From assembly GCA_041588495.1 (NCBI GenBank), contig JBFGWM010000160.1, positions 1 to 6,612 on the forward strand: DNA of 6,612 nucleotides, in the 5' to 3' direction. This document shows positions 5,604-6,612 of the stretch, piece by piece. Numbering within the stretch: position 1 is the first letter of the stretch; each line of letters opens with the position of its first letter. The notes under the pieces were generated by a model. The model saw only the letters and a list, made by a program, of their open reading frames with translations, did no database searches and was not told the DNA's origin. The DNA is from JBFGWM01 sp041588495 (GTDB taxonomy: Bacteria; Pseudomonadota; Gammaproteobacteria; Pseudomonadales; JBFGWM01). The position numbers and the translations under genes were made by a program.

Positions 5604-5929
5604 GTGAGCCAGAACGAACCCTTTTCAAGCGGCTGGCACGCTCACTCGATTGCCACCTGCGGGCCGGGTCCCGTGCGCTGTCCGGAAAAAACCTGCTCTG
5701 ACCAATCTGCCTGACAGGCGCCCATATTTTGTCTGGACAGCGGGCCTCGTGACCGCCTCTACGAACTGATATCTTAGCCCCATGATGGACGATTTTTTGA
5801 TTCGCGCGTGGCCACCAGGCCGGAAACGCTGTTGTGCATGCTGATGGCCACCGGACTTGCCATGCTGCCAGGCATCGAGCGGGACTGACAACGTTCAGTA
5901 CGATTCATAATCCAGACAAGGACCGATTG
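5604..5929. other. Intergenic region upstream of cti with inverted repeats
   Basis: No gene is supported in these 326 bases. An 8-bp inverted repeat, CGCTGTCC (5676-5683) and GGACAGCG (5735-5742), encloses a smaller perfect palindrome, GCCTG-A-CAGGC (5709-5719). The region should hold the promoters of cti (plus) and of the small membrane protein (minus), but no convincing -35/-10 pair was found for either. Short frames here, such as one starting MMDDFLIRA at 5781, end quickly and lack ribosome binding sites. Confidence 0.4.
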
Positions 5930-6612
5930 ATGAACCCTGTCCGCATGGCAAAACGAACCTGGGCCGCCCTCTTTCTCCTTCCCGTCACGGTCCTGGCCCA
6001 GACCGCCTCCGCTCCCGATTACGCCACGGAAGTGCAACCGGTTTTCGATCGCTACTGCGTTGCCTGCCATGCCTGCTACGACGCGCCCTGCCAGCTCGAC
6101 CTGACACAACCCAGCGGCATCCTGCGTGGTGCAAGCAAGAAACCGGTCTACGACGGAACGCGGCTCCGGGAAGTGGCGCCGAGCCGCCTCGACATCGATG
6201 CGACCGGGGAGTCCGCATGGCGCGAGCGCGGCTTCCACTCTGTGCTGGGCGGCGGCCAGGCGCCCTCCCTGCTGCTTGCGCTGATCGGTCAGAAGGCCGC
6301 GCATCCACTGCAGGCCGGCGCGCCCCTGCCAAAAGAACTGAAAACCGGCATCCGGCGCAAGAACTACTGCCCGGCACCGGACGAACTGCCGGATTATTTC
6401 AGGAAGCACCCGCATGCCGGCATGCCGTTCGGGTTCCCGGCCATTCCGGAGGCAGACGCCGACATGCTGCGTGCCTGGATCCACGCGGGCGCGCCCATGC
6501 AGGGTCCGGTCCTGCAACAGAGCGCGGACGAAGCCCGGCAGGTACGTCAATGGGAAGACTGGCTGAACGGCAAATCGCCGGAACAGCGGTTGGTGTCACG
6601 CTGGCTCTATGA
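5930..6612 (+). CDS. cti: Fatty acid cis/trans isomerase (partial, N-terminal part)
   Basis: Cti is a periplasmic haem protein that converts cis-unsaturated acyl chains of membrane phospholipids to trans, stiffening the membrane under solvent, heat or osmotic stress. The visible 227 residues are roughly the first third of the usual ~760. A signal peptide covers about residues 1-28, with a basic start, the core WAALFLLPVTVLA and cleavage probably after TASA. The c-type haem motif follows as CVACH (C43, C46, H47) inside the family hallmark YCVACHACYDAPCQLDLT. GILRGASKKPVYDGTRL (63-79) is also typical of the family. The ATG has AAGGA 7 nt upstream (5918-5922). A second in-frame ATG at residue 6 is less well placed. 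The gene runs off the right edge with its frame open. It is divergent from its neighbours and not linked to the kai operon. Confidence 0.93.
   Translation, partial: MNPVRMAKRTWAALFLLPVTVLAQTASAPDYATEVQPVFDRYCVACHACYDAPCQLDLTQPSGILRGASKKPVYDGTRLREVAPSRLDIDATGESAWRERGFHSVLGGGQAPSLLLALIGQKAAHPLQAGAPLPKELKTGIRRKNYCPAPDELPDYFRKHPHAGMPFGFPAIPEADADMLRAWIHAGAPMQGPVLQQSADEARQVRQWEDWLNGKSPEQRLVSRWLY

Noticed and set aside
5781..5843. Short plus-strand frame MMDDFLIRAWPPG resembling the first residues of the zinc transporter permease ZnuB
   Set aside because: Only about eight residues match and the frame stops after 20 codons. The following hydrophobic segment of ZnuB is absent in all frames, so the match is too short to call a fragment.
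5808..5888. 26-codon hydrophobic plus-strand frame from a GTG (VATRPETLLCMLMATGLAMLPGIERD in two parts)
   Set aside because: It has no Shine-Dalgarno and no recognised family, and it lies in a region of mixed weak frames. It is probably chance.
5885..5911. CTGACA and CATAAT as a sigma-70 promoter for cti
   Set aside because: The spacer is only 15 bp, and the implied transcript start falls on the ribosome binding site (5918-5922).
5774..6550. Long minus-strand frame opposite cti (258 codons)
   Set aside because: It is antisense to clear cti coding sequence with the haem motif. Its composition (arginine, glycine, alanine) is that of a GC-rich shadow.

Overview
The window looks like a chromosomal segment of a GC-rich proteobacterium, most likely a gammaproteobacterium. 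The reasons are base composition, the start of a periplasmic cis/trans fatty acid isomerase gene (cti, a gene of Pseudomonas, Vibrio and relatives), and the absence of cyanobacterial features. No genus can be named from sequence alone.

Positions 1-4268, all on the minus strand, hold one tightly packed operon. Read 5' to 3' it runs: a receiver protein with a KaiA-like C-terminal domain (4268-3453), KaiB (3387-3082), double-domain KaiC (3062-1536), and a receiver-PAS-histidine kinase that runs off the left edge (1523-1). The order matches cyanobacterial kaiA-kaiB-kaiC, followed by a two-component kinase. The first gene would normally be called just a response regulator. Its last ~100 residues, however, align by eye with the helical KaiC-activating domain of KaiA, while its N-terminus is an intact, phosphorylatable receiver rather than KaiA's pseudo-receiver. 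The window therefore seems to encode a full KaiABC-type timing or ATPase module outside cyanobacteria, with a linked kinase that could provide input, output or both.

Positions 4269-4587 are the divergent upstream region. They hold a possible -10 box for the kai operon and three imperfect AAC-CGG-rich repeats. On the plus strand follow a 60-residue protein of a small uncharacterised family (4588-4770), a 23-bp interrupted palindrome (4817-4839), and a 53-codon remnant resembling the N-terminus of a pentapeptide-repeat protein (4866-5027). A small two-helix membrane protein lies on the minus strand (about 5576-5262). After a gene-free stretch containing inverted repeats (5604-5929), cti begins at 5930 and runs off the right edge.

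No tRNA, rRNA, CRISPR array, transposase or insertion sequence was seen. The middle of the window (about 4770-5930) has low coding density and one decayed gene, as expected at a junction between conserved blocks.
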